From contig NZ_JACOFR010000001.1 in assembly GCF_019455385.1 (NCBI RefSeq), positions 434,001-498,000 on the forward strand: a stretch of 64,000 nt of DNA, read 5' to 3'. The notes under the pieces were generated by a model, which worked only from the letters and a program-made list of their open reading frames with translations, was not told where the DNA came from and did not search any database. Origin of the DNA: Bradyrhizobium sp. BR 10289. Lineage in GTDB: Bacteria > Pseudomonadota > Alphaproteobacteria > Rhizobiales > Xanthobacteraceae. The translations under genes were made by a program, and so were the position numbers. How positions within the stretch are numbered: the first letter of the stretch is position 1; every line of letters starts with the position of its first letter. Positions 27,801-36,756 of the stretch are shown here, piece by piece.

Positions 27801-27952
27801 ATGATGATCTTCACCTGAACCGGCGAGACATCAGGAAAAGCGTCGATCGGCAGGCCGGGCAGCAGGACGGCGCCGGCGGCGATCACGAGCAGCACGCCCA
27901 GCATGACGAACAGTCGCTGCGACAACGCGAACGCAACCAGGCGGCGGAGCAT
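24878..27952 (-). CDS. Heavy-metal efflux RND pump (CzcA/CusA family)
   Basis: This 1024-residue inner-membrane proton antiporter has the RND layout of 12 helices with two large periplasmic loops. Near helix 4 it reads LGGLAIAIGMFIDALVVVVENI, with the Asp and Glu typical of the metal (HME) branch, and the porter domain has MISGVRGDVAVKIFGPDIPKL, typical of CzcA-like proteins. Helix 4 departs from the DFGMIVDGAV form of zinc/cobalt pumps, so I do not assign the metal. It begins one base after the adaptor stop. No outer-membrane channel gene (CzcC/CusC) is adjacent. Confidence 0.93.
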   Translation of the reverse strand: MLRRLVAFALSQRLFVMLGVLLVIAAGAVLLPGLPIDAFPDVSPVQVKIIMKAPGLTPEEVEQRITVPVELELLGLPNKKVLRSTTKYALADITVDFEDGTDIYWARNQVSERLSNVSRDFPEGVSGGLAPITSPLGEMFMFTIDSSELSLAERRTLLDWVIRPALRTVPGVADVNALGGYVRAFEIVPRNDALAARGISYDLFRRAIEANSRNDGAGRVNQGEDSALVRIEGSIRSIEDIKAIVVDTREGVPIMVKDVATVKVGTLTRYGAVTADGRGETVEGLVLGLRGANAGQLIRDVRARLAELQPSLPKSVSINVFYDRSRLVNRAVGTVVRALAEATVLVIVLLLLFLGNWRASLVIALSLPLAIVIALIIMRVVGMSANLMSLGGLAIAIGMFIDALVVVVENIVGNFGKHESGKALPPIHLIYRSVCEVLEPVASGVLIIIIVFVPLLTLQGLEGKLFIPVALAIIFALAASLLLALTVIPVATSYVLKSASHRDPLLVRAAQRVYEPTLAWALNNERKVIAAALIGLVSSVFAYTMLGKTFMPTMDEGDVIVSVETLPSVNLDESLAMNARLQAALLAVPDVAGIVARTGSDELGLDPMGPNQTDTFLVLKPADERTSDNREVLLQKLREVLTGFPGISLSFTQPIDMRVQEMISGVRGDVAVKIFGPDIPKLNETAAKLSAILSGIDGAEDVYTTLNEGAQYYTVAVNRMEAGRLGLTVDSIVNSLRTQIEGRTIGTALEEGRRTPILVRGSETTRAAPTLLASLPLTLASGQHVALSQVARIQRVDGPVKIDREDGARMSVVRANIRGRDMVGFVEAARQKVAGELPLPDGYRLSWGGQFENQQRAAARLSVVVPVAIGLIFVLLFTTFGAIRQALLVLVNIPFALIGGVFALVVTGEYLSVPASVGFIALLGIAVLNGVVLVSYFNQLRAHGLPEDRIVVEGAMRRLRPVLMTASITALGLIPLLFASGPGSEVQRPLAVVVIGGLLSSTLLTLILLPILYRRYGGASKGAK

Positions 27953-29086
27953 CTATTGCCCCAGTCCGGAGAGAATGCCGCGAAGCGCCGAGATGCCGCC
28001 GATCGCGATAGCGTCCTGCTCTGAGATGGGGCCAGACACCACGACATGATCCTGGTCTTCCGCAAGCAGCTTGACCGGGACCAGGCGGAAGCCGCCATCG
28101 AAGGCGACGAAGACCGACGTCCGCTCGCCCTGCCGGATCAGCCCGCTATAGGGAATCTCGAAGCCGCTTACGCCGGCGGAGAGAAAGCCGATGCGCGCGG
28201 CGGTGGTCTGACCGGGATGCAGCTCGCCGTCGTTGGGGACTTCGGCGCGGACCAGAATGGTTTGAGTGGCGGGGTCGATGGTCTCTGAGACCAGCACGAC
28301 CTTGCCGGGCGTGGAATAGCCTTCAATCTCGACTCTCGCGCCGGTGCGGATCGCTCGAATGTTGGCGGCGGGCACCGCGATTTCTGCCCATAGCGGCGAC
28401 AGCCGCGCCAGCTTGACGAGCGGCGCCGATTGTTCGAGCCGCTGTCCCGGCGACACGGCGAGGTCGACCGCGGAGGCAGTTTGCGGCGCGTTGACCGTGA
28501 GCGTGCCGCTGATCGCGGCGTCCTGGGACAGTCGGGAAATAGCATCGTCGGACATCCCGCTCAGACGCAGCATCTGACGCCGTTCGGCGACGACGAGTGC
28601 AGACTGGCGCGCTTCGGCCTGGCTGGCCTCGAGCACGCGTTGCGGCACGGCCTTACCCTCGAACAGATCGAGGTTGCGATTGAGCTGCTGGCTGGCGAGG
28701 TGCTCCTGCGCAATCGCGTGCAGATAGTCACGCTGCTGGGAGACGAAGCTCGGGCTCTCCAGCGTGACCAGCGGCTGACCGGCGGTGACGCGATCACCGC
28801 GCCCGACCAGGAGATTGGCGACCATGCCGGCCACGGGGGCGCTGACCACCCACAATTGCTGCGTGGGGATCACGATCTGGACGGGATAGGGCAGCGTGAG
28901 GTCGGTCCGGCTCGGAATCGGATGGGTGACGCGGACACCGAGATTGCGCGCCTGTACATCGCTCAGCTTCACTTCGTCCTGCGCCAGCGACACCGCAGAC
29001 GCACAGCTGAATGCGAGCGCAAGAAAGGCGCAACCAGCCGCTTTCCGGGCGCGGACCGATCGGCGAATCCCAAGGTGGAGCTGCAT
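27953..29086 (-). CDS. RND efflux periplasmic adaptor (CzcB/CusB family)
   Basis: This 377-residue membrane-fusion protein has a signal peptide (…FSCASAVSLAQ), a barrel-sandwich hybrid domain (APVAGMVANLLVGRGDRVTAGQPLVTLESP), an alpha-hairpin (QRDYLHAIAQEHLASQQL…) and a beta-barrel (ARVEIEGYSTPGKVVLVSETIDPATQTI). It links the inner-membrane pump to an outer-membrane channel. It is the first gene of the operon and lies 49 bp downstream of a strong FixK/FNR-like palindrome. Confidence 0.92.
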   Translation of the reverse strand: MQLHLGIRRSVRARKAAGCAFLALAFSCASAVSLAQDEVKLSDVQARNLGVRVTHPIPSRTDLTLPYPVQIVIPTQQLWVVSAPVAGMVANLLVGRGDRVTAGQPLVTLESPSFVSQQRDYLHAIAQEHLASQQLNRNLDLFEGKAVPQRVLEASQAEARQSALVVAERRQMLRLSGMSDDAISRLSQDAAISGTLTVNAPQTASAVDLAVSPGQRLEQSAPLVKLARLSPLWAEIAVPAANIRAIRTGARVEIEGYSTPGKVVLVSETIDPATQTILVRAEVPNDGELHPGQTTAARIGFLSAGVSGFEIPYSGLIRQGERTSVFVAFDGGFRLVPVKLLAEDQDHVVVSGPISEQDAIAIGGISALRGILSGLGQ

Positions 29087-29134
29087 GGCGAATTGACGTC
29101 CGAATCAACGTGGCTGCACGCTAATCCGACACGA

Positions 29135-29168
29135 CGGCGGCGGGTTGATATGCATCAACCCGCCGCCG
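29135..29168 (-). promoter_or_regulatory. Perfect FixK/FNR-type box inside a 34-bp palindrome
   Basis: Two perfect 15-bp arms (CGGCGGCGGGTTGAT and its complement) surround a four-base centre. The core TTGAT-N4-ATCAA (29145-29158) matches the FNR/FixK consensus exactly. Its centre is 65 bp from the adaptor start; a class II position at -41.5 would put transcription start near 29110, with GGATTAG as a possible -10. The only downstream gene on that strand is the RND operon, since ppx ends upstream at 29241. The GC-rich outer arms could also let it act as a ppx terminator, although no U-tract follows. Confidence 0.6.
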
Positions 29169-29240
29169 GACATGAAGAATGGTTTATGGTTGGCGCGAAG
29201 AATGGCGCCGCCTAACTGCGATGGACTCGCATTCGCAACG

Positions 29241-30743
29241 TCACCGCCGCACGATCGATCCGGCGCGGCTGACCAGGCGCGCCAGCTGCTTGAAGCGGCT
29301 GCCGACCCGGTCGGCGACGAGGTCGCCGAGCCGGTGCTCGAACACCAGCATCAGGTTGCGGCCATGGCTGCGGAAATGCGTGGCGGGAAGGACGCCCGGG
29401 CGCGCGGCCGAGATCAGGTGCGCGACGCGGAACGCGGCGCCGAGCAGGCGGGCGCGTTCGAGTTGCGTCGGGGTCAGCAGCTCCTGCATCGTGACCGGCG
29501 GCTGGTTCTCTTCGGAGAGGCCAGCGTAGCGATAGAACACCGACAAGCCGACGAAGGCGCGCTCGGTGTGGGTGATCGCGCCGAAATTGCCGTTGACGAC
29601 GAGGCTCAGCGTCTGCTCGCCGCGGTGGTCGGGGTGCACGCGCCAGCCAATGTCGGAGAGCAGGCACGCAGCGTGGCGCAGGCGGCGATCCTCTTCGGTC
29701 TCGCGCAGTTTGACGACGCGCACGAGGCGGTCGGTCCAGGCGATCAACTCGCGGGCGTGCTTGGCCGAGCGTGACAGCAGCTGGTTCAGGTCCTCCGCCG
29801 CACAGATCAGGCCATCCTTGTTGCGTTCGGATTCCGCCAGCTTCTCGTGCAGCAGGCCTTCGCGCACGCCGAAGGTCGAGAACACGATGGTCTTCGGCTT
29901 GGCCACACGAATGATGTGCTCGAGCACCAGGGCCGCATAGGTGAGGAGCGGGCGGCGGGCGTCGGCGACGATCTCGATGTCGGCGAGCATGTTCGCGGCC
30001 GCGAGCCGGCGCAGCCGACGCGAGAAGTCGAGCGCTTCGGCCGCGGAGATCGAATAGCCGTGCATCACCTGCAGCGGATAGCCGCTCTGGATGATGTGGA
30101 TGCGCGCGAGCGCGCGCCAGGTGCCGCCGACGGCGTAGAAGGTGCGGCCGCTGCCCGCTTTGAGCAGCTGCACCTCGTCGATCTCTTCGCGCACGATACG
30201 GTCGGCACGCTTGAGCGATTTGTGCGCGAGGTCCTGGAGCGCGAGGCCGCCGAGCGGCAGCGTCACGCCGCTGCGCACACTGTTCCGGCGCACGTCGATC
30301 AATTCGAGCGAGCCGCCGCCGAGATCTCCGACGATGCCATCGGGGTGATGGATTCCGGAGATGACGCCGAGCGCCGACAGCCGCGCCTCGCGCGGTCCCG
30401 ACAGGATCTCGATCTTCACGGCGCAGATGCGTTCGGCCTTGGCGATGAAGTCGGGGCCGTTGGAGGCATCGCGACAGGCCGCGGTCGCAATCGCGAACAC
30501 GCGTCCGACCTGCATGACGCGGCACAGCGCGCGAAAGCGCTTGAGCGAGGTCAGCGCCTTGTCGACCGCGTCAGGCGCGAGCAGGCCCGTGCTCTGCACC
30601 TCTCGCCCGAGGCCGCACAGCGTCTTCTCGTTGAAGATCGGAATCAGGCTCCGCGCCAGCGTCTCGTAGACGACAAGACGGACCGAGTTGGAGCCGATGT
30701 CGATGACCGCGACGCTGGAGCCGCGCTTGCGCGGCCGCGTCAC
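29241..30743 (-). CDS. ppx: Ppx/GppA exopolyphosphatase
   Basis: Ppx/GppA enzymes split phosphate from polyphosphate ends and/or hydrolyse pppGpp. The 500-residue protein has the actin-like ATPase-fold motifs AVIDIGSNSVRLVVYE near residue 12 and VGDLGGGSLELIDV near 140, followed by an HD-like C-terminal domain. It lies 15 bp after ppk on the same strand, the classic polyphosphate pair. Which of the two activities dominates cannot be told from sequence. Confidence 0.94.
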   Translation of the reverse strand: MTRPRKRGSSVAVIDIGSNSVRLVVYETLARSLIPIFNEKTLCGLGREVQSTGLLAPDAVDKALTSLKRFRALCRVMQVGRVFAIATAACRDASNGPDFIAKAERICAVKIEILSGPREARLSALGVISGIHHPDGIVGDLGGGSLELIDVRRNSVRSGVTLPLGGLALQDLAHKSLKRADRIVREEIDEVQLLKAGSGRTFYAVGGTWRALARIHIIQSGYPLQVMHGYSISAAEALDFSRRLRRLAAANMLADIEIVADARRPLLTYAALVLEHIIRVAKPKTIVFSTFGVREGLLHEKLAESERNKDGLICAAEDLNQLLSRSAKHARELIAWTDRLVRVVKLRETEEDRRLRHAACLLSDIGWRVHPDHRGEQTLSLVVNGNFGAITHTERAFVGLSVFYRYAGLSEENQPPVTMQELLTPTQLERARLLGAAFRVAHLISAARPGVLPATHFRSHGRNLMLVFEHRLGDLVADRVGSRFKQLARLVSRAGSIVRR

Positions 30744-30758
30744 GTCAAATATCCCGGA

Positions 30759-32966
30759 TCAGGATTGATGGCGTTCGTTCCGGCGCGTGAGACGGCGCGG
30801 CGAGGATTCCTTGAGCGACTTTCCACGGCCAGACAGACTCGGATTTGTCATGAAGTAGTTGTGGACGTTGAAAGGCTCCTCGCCCTTCGCGGCCTTCATA
30901 CGCGTTGAGGACCCGTCCGGCAACAATTGCCAGCTCTGCTCGTTGTCCTTCAGGTTCGCGACCATGATCTGTTCGAGAACCTGCTGATGCACCGTGGGAT
31001 TTTGCAGCGGACACAGCACTTCGACGCGGCGGTCGAGGTTGCGCGGCATCATGTCGGCCGAGGAGATATACACAGCCGCTTTCGCGCTCGGCAGGCCCTG
31101 GCCCATGCCGAAGCAGTAGATTCGGCCGTGTTCCAGGAATCGCCCGATGATCGATTTGACGCGGATGTTCTCCGACAGACCGGGAATGCCGGGACGGAGG
31201 CAGCAGATGCCGCGCACCACGAGCTCGACCTGCACGCCGGCCTGCGAGGCCTCGTAGAGCGCGTCGATGATGTCGGGGTCGACCAGCGCATTCATCTTCA
31301 TCCAGACCGCGCCGGGGCGGCCATGCCGCGCATGCGCGGTCTCGCCCTGGATGTGTTCGATGACGCGCTTGCGCAGGGTGAGCGGCGACACCGCCATCTT
31401 CTCCAGATCGCTCGGCGCGGCATAGCCGGTGATGAAGTTGAACACGCGCGCGGCATCGCGGCCGATGGTCGGATCCGAGGTGAAATAGGAGAGGTCGGTG
31501 TAGATGCGCGCGGTGACCGGATGATAGTTGCCGGTGCCGGTGTGCACGTAAGTGGTGAGGCTGCCGCCTTCACGGCGCACGACCATCGAGAGCTTGGCAT
31601 GCGTCTTCAGTTCGAGGAAGCCATAGACCACCTGCACGCCGGCGCGCTCCAGGTCGCGCGCCCAGCGGATGTTGGCCTCTTCGTCGAAGCGCGCCTTCAA
31701 CTCGATCAGCGCGGTGACGGACTTGCCGGCCTCGGCGGCTTCCGCAAGCGTGCGCACGATCGGCGAGTTGTTGGACGTGCGGTAAAGCGTCTGCTTGATC
31801 GCGACGACGTCGGGGTCGCGCGCCGCCTGCTGCAGGAATTGCACCACCACGTCGAATGACTCGTAAGGATGGTGGACGATCAAATCCTTCTGCCGGATCG
31901 CCGCAAAAATGTCGCCGCCATGCTCGCGTACGCGCTCGGGGTGGCGCGGCACGTAAGGGGTGAATTCGAGGTCGGGCCGGTCGAGCCGGGTGAGCTGCGA
32001 GAGCTCGTTCATGGCCTGCACGCCGTCGACCAGGAACACCTCATCGTCGGCGGCCGAGAGCGCGTGCTGCACGAAGCTGCGCAGCTCTTCCGGCATCTTG
32101 GCGTCGATCTCGAGCCGGATCACCGATCCGCGGCGGCGGCGCTTCAGCGCGGTCTCGAACAGGCGGACGAGGTCCTCGGCCTCTTCTTCGATTTCGAGCT
32201 CGGAGTCGCGGATGATGCGGAAGGCGCCCTGGCCGTGCAGATTGTAGCCGGGGAACAGGCGGTTGATGAACAGGCCGGTGGCCTGCTCCAGCGAGATCAG
32301 CCGGACGGCCTTGCCCTCGGACGGCAACCGGATGAAGCGGTCGATCTTGCCGGGCATGCGGATCAGCGCGTTCATCTGCTTGCCGTCGGCGGCGCGCGTG
32401 AGCTGGAGCGCGATGGTGAAGCCGAGGCTCGGGATGAACGGGAAGGGGTGGGCCGGGTCGATCGCGAGCGGCGTCAGCAGCGGGAACACGTTGTTGAGGA
32501 AGTAGTCCTCGATCCAGGTCCGCTCCGGCTTGGTGACGTCCTTGCCGTCGACCAGCACGATGCCGACATCGGCCAGCGTGCCGCGCAAATCGCCCCAGAT
32601 CGCCTGCTGGTCGGAGGCAAGCTGCGAGACGGTGCGGTTGATCAGCGCGAGCTGCTCGGACGGCGTCAGGCCGTCGGGCGCGCGTTCGGCAATGCCCTCG
32701 CGGACCTGGGCCTTGATACCGGCCACGCGGACCATGAAGAACTCGTCGAGGTTATTCGCCGAAATCGACAGGAAACGCACCCGCTCGAGCACGGGATGGC
32801 TCGGATTGACCGACTCCTCGAGGACACGGCGGTTGAAATGCAGCCAGGAGAGCTCGCGATTGATGAATCGTTCAGGGCTGGTCGCGATTGCCGGAAGGCC
32901 CTCGGCCTCCGTCGCTTTTTCTTTAGTTTCAACAGCTTGCGCGGAATCCATAAGAAGTCGGTCCAT
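30759..32966 (-). CDS. ppk: Polyphosphate kinase 1
   Basis: PPK1 builds polyphosphate from ATP reversibly. I set the start at the ATG at 32966 (735 residues) with GGGGCGA upstream; an ATG six codons later is possible. Landmarks are the N-terminal [19 protein letters not shown], the autophosphorylated His in [20 protein letters not shown], and the second active-site His in [13 protein letters not shown]. It is coupled to ppx. The two enzymes make and degrade the same polymer. Confidence 0.96.
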   Translation of the reverse strand: MDRLLMDSAQAVETKEKATEAEGLPAIATSPERFINRELSWLHFNRRVLEESVNPSHPVLERVRFLSISANNLDEFFMVRVAGIKAQVREGIAERAPDGLTPSEQLALINRTVSQLASDQQAIWGDLRGTLADVGIVLVDGKDVTKPERTWIEDYFLNNVFPLLTPLAIDPAHPFPFIPSLGFTIALQLTRAADGKQMNALIRMPGKIDRFIRLPSEGKAVRLISLEQATGLFINRLFPGYNLHGQGAFRIIRDSELEIEEEAEDLVRLFETALKRRRRGSVIRLEIDAKMPEELRSFVQHALSAADDEVFLVDGVQAMNELSQLTRLDRPDLEFTPYVPRHPERVREHGGDIFAAIRQKDLIVHHPYESFDVVVQFLQQAARDPDVVAIKQTLYRTSNNSPIVRTLAEAAEAGKSVTALIELKARFDEEANIRWARDLERAGVQVVYGFLELKTHAKLSMVVRREGGSLTTYVHTGTGNYHPVTARIYTDLSYFTSDPTIGRDAARVFNFITGYAAPSDLEKMAVSPLTLRKRVIEHIQGETAHARHGRPGAVWMKMNALVDPDIIDALYEASQAGVQVELVVRGICCLRPGIPGLSENIRVKSIIGRFLEHGRIYCFGMGQGLPSAKAAVYISSADMMPRNLDRRVEVLCPLQNPTVHQQVLEQIMVANLKDNEQSWQLLPDGSSTRMKAAKGEEPFNVHNYFMTNPSLSGRGKSLKESSPRRLTRRNERHQS

Positions 32967-33094
32967 CCAGTTCGCCCCAATTTGCGACTTATGCGCAAAA
33001 CCGGCGGGAGCATGTGTTAGTCCGATGACGTTTCGATGACATTGATGTTCCGCCGCCACGCCGCGTCAAGCGGCCTCGGGGGCAGGCGGACGGG

Positions 33095-33826
33095 TCACGC
33101 GTCCCGCAGCAGCTCGGCGGCCAAGGCCCTTGTGACGGGCCGACCGAGCCGGAGGGCCTCGCTGTCGAGCAGCTCCACGGCCTGCCGGGCCGCCGCCGAG
33201 GACCGCTCCAGGCGGGTGGCGAGATAGCTGACCACGCTCTCGTCCACGCTGAGCTGGCGGTCGGCGCAGAATTTGACGATGAGGCCGCGGAACAGCTGGT
33301 CGTCCGGCGGCAGCAGTGCGACCACGGGCACGGCGCGCAGGCGCGAGCGGAGGTCGCGGAGGTCGATCTCCAGCGACGCCGGCACCTCGCGGCCCGTGAA
33401 CAGGACATAGGCGCCGTCCTCGCGGGCCAGGTTCATGAGATGGAACAGCGCGCGCTCATCAAAATCCCCGGCCTTGAGATCCTCGACCACCACCGCGCCG
33501 GTGACGAGCGCGCCGGGGACGCCTGCGGCGGTCAGCGCATTGGCCGAGGTCGAGCGTGCGCCTGACACCTCCGCCCAGATCGCGGCGAGATGGCTCTTGC
33601 CGCTGCCTTCGGGGCCCGCCAGCCACATGATCCGGTTCGGCCATTCCGGCCAAGCATCGATGAGGGCAAGGCCGGCTTCGTTGGCGGGACCTTCGAGGAA
33701 ATTGTCCCGGCTGAGGCTCTCCGCATGCGGAAGCGCGAAGGCCAATTGTCGGGGGTGAACGCGGACTGCCACGCTGGCCTTGCTCCATGCCGGCGTGCCG
33801 GCCTTGTTTGAAAGAGTCGACTTCAT
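33095..33826 (-). CDS. hdaA: HdaA-type DnaA regulator
   Basis: This 243-residue DnaA-like AAA+ protein has Walker A GPEGSGKSHLAA near residue 73 and Walker B-like AVVVEDLKAGDF, with a short N-terminus containing QLAFALPH, the beta-clamp-binding motif seen in Hda/HdaA. It lacks the DnaA DNA-binding domain. Such proteins promote ATP hydrolysis on DnaA after replication starts. The CDP-alcohol transferase, hdaA and ppk run in the same direction, as in other alphaproteobacteria. Confidence 0.9.
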   Translation of the reverse strand: MKSTLSNKAGTPAWSKASVAVRVHPRQLAFALPHAESLSRDNFLEGPANEAGLALIDAWPEWPNRIMWLAGPEGSGKSHLAAIWAEVSGARSTSANALTAAGVPGALVTGAVVVEDLKAGDFDERALFHLMNLAREDGAYVLFTGREVPASLEIDLRDLRSRLRAVPVVALLPPDDQLFRGLIVKFCADRQLSVDESVVSYLATRLERSSAAARQAVELLDSEALRLGRPVTRALAAELLRDA

Positions 33827-33863
33827 CGAGTGCGAGTTGGCCTTTTGCGGGGCCGCGTCCGGC

Positions 33864-34406
33864 TCACTTCGCCTCGATCGTGCTCATGTGCCGCAGCCAT
33901 TCGACGAGATAGAGCGACACGGAGGAGAGCGTGAAGACCGTGACGAAGCCCATCAGGACGATGTCATAGGGCGCCGGCTTGAAGCCGAAGGCAAGGGCGG
34001 CCAGCACCAGAGCGGCATAGGCGACCTGCGCCACTGTGTTTAGCTTGGATACTTTCGACGGCTTCATCTCGACCGGCTTGTCGAACAGCCAGGATACGAT
34101 CACTGCTGCGACGATCATGATATCGCGCGACACCACCAGGATCACGATCCAGCGCGGGATGTCCCCCCAAATGCCGAGCGCGAGGTAGATCGACACCAGC
34201 AGCGCCTTGTCGGCGAGCGGGTCGAGCAGGGCGCCCAGCTCGCTCGCCATGTTGAAGCGCTTGGCCAGGAAGCCGTCGACGGCGTCGCTGATGCCGGCGA
34301 TCAGGAAGACGGCGAATGCCACCTCCATTTGGCTCGACACGATGGCCCAGACGATGATCGGGACCAGCAGGATGCGGCCCAGGGTAATGATATTCGGAAT
34401 ACTCAC
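33864..34406 (-). CDS. CDP-alcohol phosphatidyltransferase family protein
   Basis: The 180-residue membrane protein carries the CDP-alcohol motif D-x2-D-G-x2-A-x9-G-x3-D-x3-D as DAVDGFLAKRFNMASELGALLDPLADK, with Lys where many members have Arg. Four or five hydrophobic helices surround it. The size and sequence fit phosphatidylglycerophosphate synthase (PgsA), but related enzymes share the motif. It is divergent from purM and lies upstream of hdaA. Confidence 0.85.
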   Translation of the reverse strand: MSIPNIITLGRILLVPIIVWAIVSSQMEVAFAVFLIAGISDAVDGFLAKRFNMASELGALLDPLADKALLVSIYLALGIWGDIPRWIVILVVSRDIMIVAAVIVSWLFDKPVEMKPSKVSKLNTVAQVAYAALVLAALAFGFKPAPYDIVLMGFVTVFTLSSVSLYLVEWLRHMSTIEAK

Positions 34407-34560
34407 GCGGCGCTTCCCGGCACCCGGCCTGACCTCGAATCCGGCCCCTCGGGAGGCTGAACCGGTTGATATCTACATAGTATAGGCAGGCGCGCCATGC
34501 GAGCCATTGCGCGTCCCCGGAATTCGACGTAACCAGCCGCAAACCCACTGGAAATCGGGC

Positions 34561-35634
34561 ATGACCGACCGCAAAAACGGCCTCACTTACGCCGATTCAG
34601 GTGTCGATATCGACGCCGGTAACCGCCTCGTCGACCTGATCAAGCCGATGGTGCGCGCCACTGCGCGCCCCGGCGCCGATGCCGAAATCGGCGGTTTCGG
34701 CGGCCTGTTCGACCTCAAGGCGGCCGGCTTCAAGGATCCCGTCCTGGTCGCGGCGACCGACGGCGTCGGAACCAAGGTCAAGATCGCGATCGAAACCGGC
34801 CTGCATGGCGGCATCGGCATCGACCTCGTCGCCATGAGCGTCAACGACCTCGTGGTGCAGGGAGCCGAACCGCTGTTCTTCCTGGACTATTTCGCCTGCG
34901 GCAAGCTCGATCCGGACGCCACCGCCTCGATCGTTGCCGGTATCGCCGAAGGCTGCCGCGAGTCCGGCTGTGCCCTGATCGGCGGCGAGACCGCAGAAAT
35001 GCCCGGCCTCTATAAGGACGGCGATTACGACCTCGGCGGCTTTGCCGTCGGGGCGGCCGAACGGGGCACGCTGCTGCCGCGCAAGGACATCGCCGCGGGC
35101 GATGCCGTGATCGGCCTCGCCTCGTCGGGCGTGCACTCCAACGGCTTCTCGCTGGTGCGCAAGATCGTCGAGCGGTCCGGCCTCGGCTTCGGGGCGCCGG
35201 CGCCGTTCGCGCCGGTGATGACGCTTGGCGGCGCGCTGCTAACGCCGACCAGGCTTTACGTCAAATCCTGCCTGCGCGCGATCCGCGAGACGGGCGCGGT
35301 GAAGGGGCTTGCCCACATCACCGGCGGCGGTTTCACCGACAACATTCCGCGCGTGCTGCCGCAGAATCTCGGCGTCGGCATTGACCTCGCGCGCCTGCCG
35401 GTGCTGCCGGTGTTCAAATGGCTGGCGGCGCAAGCCGGCATTGCCGAGCTCGAAATGCTGCGCACCTTCAATTGCGGCATCGGCATGATCGCGATCGTCG
35501 AGCCTGACAAGGTCGACAAGGTGGTCGAGGTCTTCACCGACGCCGGCGAGACCGCGGTGCAACTCGGCACCGTGATCCCCGCCGAGGGCGAGCACCGCGT
35601 CGTCTATAACGGTCACCTCGATCTGGAACTGTGA
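34561..35634 (+). CDS. purM: Phosphoribosylformylglycinamidine cyclo-ligase (AIR synthetase)
   Basis: PurM closes FGAM to AIR with ATP in purine synthesis. The 357-residue protein starts [21 protein letters not shown] and has [21 protein letters not shown], the conserved [11 protein letters not shown] and [16 protein letters not shown]. The chosen ATG opens the family's usual N-terminus; an in-frame ATG-like start 18 codons earlier adds non-conserved residues. Its stop shares one base with the purN start. Confidence 0.97.
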   Translation: MTDRKNGLTYADSGVDIDAGNRLVDLIKPMVRATARPGADAEIGGFGGLFDLKAAGFKDPVLVAATDGVGTKVKIAIETGLHGGIGIDLVAMSVNDLVVQGAEPLFFLDYFACGKLDPDATASIVAGIAEGCRESGCALIGGETAEMPGLYKDGDYDLGGFAVGAAERGTLLPRKDIAAGDAVIGLASSGVHSNGFSLVRKIVERSGLGFGAPAPFAPVMTLGGALLTPTRLYVKSCLRAIRETGAVKGLAHITGGGFTDNIPRVLPQNLGVGIDLARLPVLPVFKWLAAQAGIAELEMLRTFNCGIGMIAIVEPDKVDKVVEVFTDAGETAVQLGTVIPAEGEHRVVYNGHLDLEL

Positions 35635-36287
35635 TGAAGCGCCGCGTCGCCATCCTGATCTCCGGTCGCGGCTCCAACATGTCCGCGCTGATCAAGGCAG
35701 CAAGCTCGGCCGACTTTCCGGCTGAGATCTCGCTGGTCATCTCGAACAAGGCGGACGCGCCGGGCCTCGAACGGGCGAGGGCGAGCGGCGTCAACACGCT
35801 GGTGATCGAGAGCAAGCCGTTCGGCAAGGACCGCGCCGGTTTCGAGAAGGTGCTGCAGGCAGCGCTCGACCAGCATGGCATCGAGCTGATCTGTCTCGGC
35901 GGTTTCATGCGCCTGTTCACCGCGGAGTTCACAAAAGCCTGGTACGGGCGGATGCTCAACATCCATCCGTCGCTGCTGCCGTCGTTCCCCGGCCTCGACC
36001 CGCACGGCCAGGCCTTGCGCGCCGGCGTCAAACTGTCCGGCGCGACGGTGCACTTCGTGATCCCCGAGACCGACGCCGGCCCGATCGTGATGCAGGGCGC
36101 AGTTCCCGTCAGCGACCACGATACGGCGGACACGCTGTCCGAGCGCATCCTCGAAGTGGAGCACCGCATCTATCCCGAAGCGCTGCGGCTGCTGGCGACC
36201 GGCAAGGTCAAGATCGAAGGTGATGTGTGCAAGACGGCGGGGAGCTCTGCGTCCGAGAATTTTCTGATTGCGCCTGTGGTGAGCTGA
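35634..36287 (+). CDS. purN: Phosphoribosylglycinamide formyltransferase
   Basis: PurN formylates GAR using 10-formyl-THF. The 217-residue protein shows VAILISGRGSNMSALI at the start, the catalytic NIHPSLLPSFPG segment with Asn and His, and ATVHFVIPETDAGPIVMQ with the catalytic Asp. ATG overlaps the purM TGA (TGATG), so translation is coupled. Usual length. Confidence 0.97.
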   Translation: MKRRVAILISGRGSNMSALIKAASSADFPAEISLVISNKADAPGLERARASGVNTLVIESKPFGKDRAGFEKVLQAALDQHGIELICLGGFMRLFTAEFTKAWYGRMLNIHPSLLPSFPGLDPHGQALRAGVKLSGATVHFVIPETDAGPIVMQGAVPVSDHDTADTLSERILEVEHRIYPEALRLLATGKVKIEGDVCKTAGSSASENFLIAPVVS

Positions 36288-36319
36288 AGCGCTTTCTTCT
36301 TCTGGTCCCTAAACAAAAT

Positions 36320-36338
36320 CCCCCGGCAGAGCCGGGGG
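36320..36338 (-). terminator. Rho-independent terminator of the cold-shock gene
   Basis: CCCCCGGC-AGA-GCCGGGGG forms a perfect 8-bp GC stem with a three-base loop. On the minus strand it is followed by ATTTTGTTT, a good U-tract, 29 bp past the cold-shock stop. On the plus strand it may also stop purN transcription. Confidence 0.8.
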
Positions 36339-36366
36339 CAACGTCATGATCTCTCATTGAGAGAAA

Positions 36367-36573
36367 TCAGGAGACCTTGAGGTTCTCCGCGGACGATTTG
36401 CCGCGGTTCTCCACGAGGTCGTATTCAACCACCTGGTTCTCGTTGAGGGTCGAAAGTCCGGCACGCTCGACGGCCGAGATGTGGACGAACACGTCCTTGT
36501 CGCCGCCGTTCGGCTTGATGAACCCATAGCCCTTGGTCGGGTTGAACCATTTGACGGTGCCCTTTTGCGGCAT
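36367..36573 (-). CDS. cspA: Cold-shock domain protein
   Basis: This 68-residue RNA chaperone begins MPQKGTVKWFNPTKGYGFIKP and has both RNA-binding motifs, KGYGFIKP (RNP1) and DVFVHISA (RNP2). The ATG at 36573 has GGAGGAG seven bases upstream. The long gap before the next gene leaves room for a structured 5' leader as in other csp genes. Paralogues are common, so the exact csp name is uncertain. Confidence 0.95.
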   Translation of the reverse strand: MPQKGTVKWFNPTKGYGFIKPNGGDKDVFVHISAVERAGLSTLNENQVVEYDLVENRGKSSAENLKVS

Positions 36574-36721
36574 CGTAGTCTCCTCCACTTGGTACAAAAA
36601 AGACGCGGCCGCTATTTCGCGTGCCACGCCACAAACGGGCTTCCGGAAGTCTGTTCGAGTCTCAGTGTCGCGAAACGCACAGCCGCGCGGCTAATTCCGA
36701 TTGTGACCAATATTGCAACAC

Positions 36722-36756
36722 GAAAATCGCGCGTTAGCAAGCCGCGCGCGATTTTC
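36722..36756. promoter_or_regulatory. 12-bp inverted repeat between csp and barrel-protein genes
   Basis: GAAAATCGCGCG and CGCGCGATTTTC flank 11 bases. The element lies about 150 bp upstream of the cold-shock start and about 190 bp upstream of the divergent plus-strand gene. It could be part of the csp leader or an operator; no poly-U follows in the csp direction. A second, shorter repeat (GGGTGGGCTGTCACAACCC) follows at 36763. Otherwise 36574-36943 shows no gene. Confidence 0.4.

Noticed and set aside
29212..30525. 437-codon frame in a second minus-strand frame across ppx
   Set aside because: The ppx frame contains both actin-fold motifs; this one is Arg-rich and featureless.
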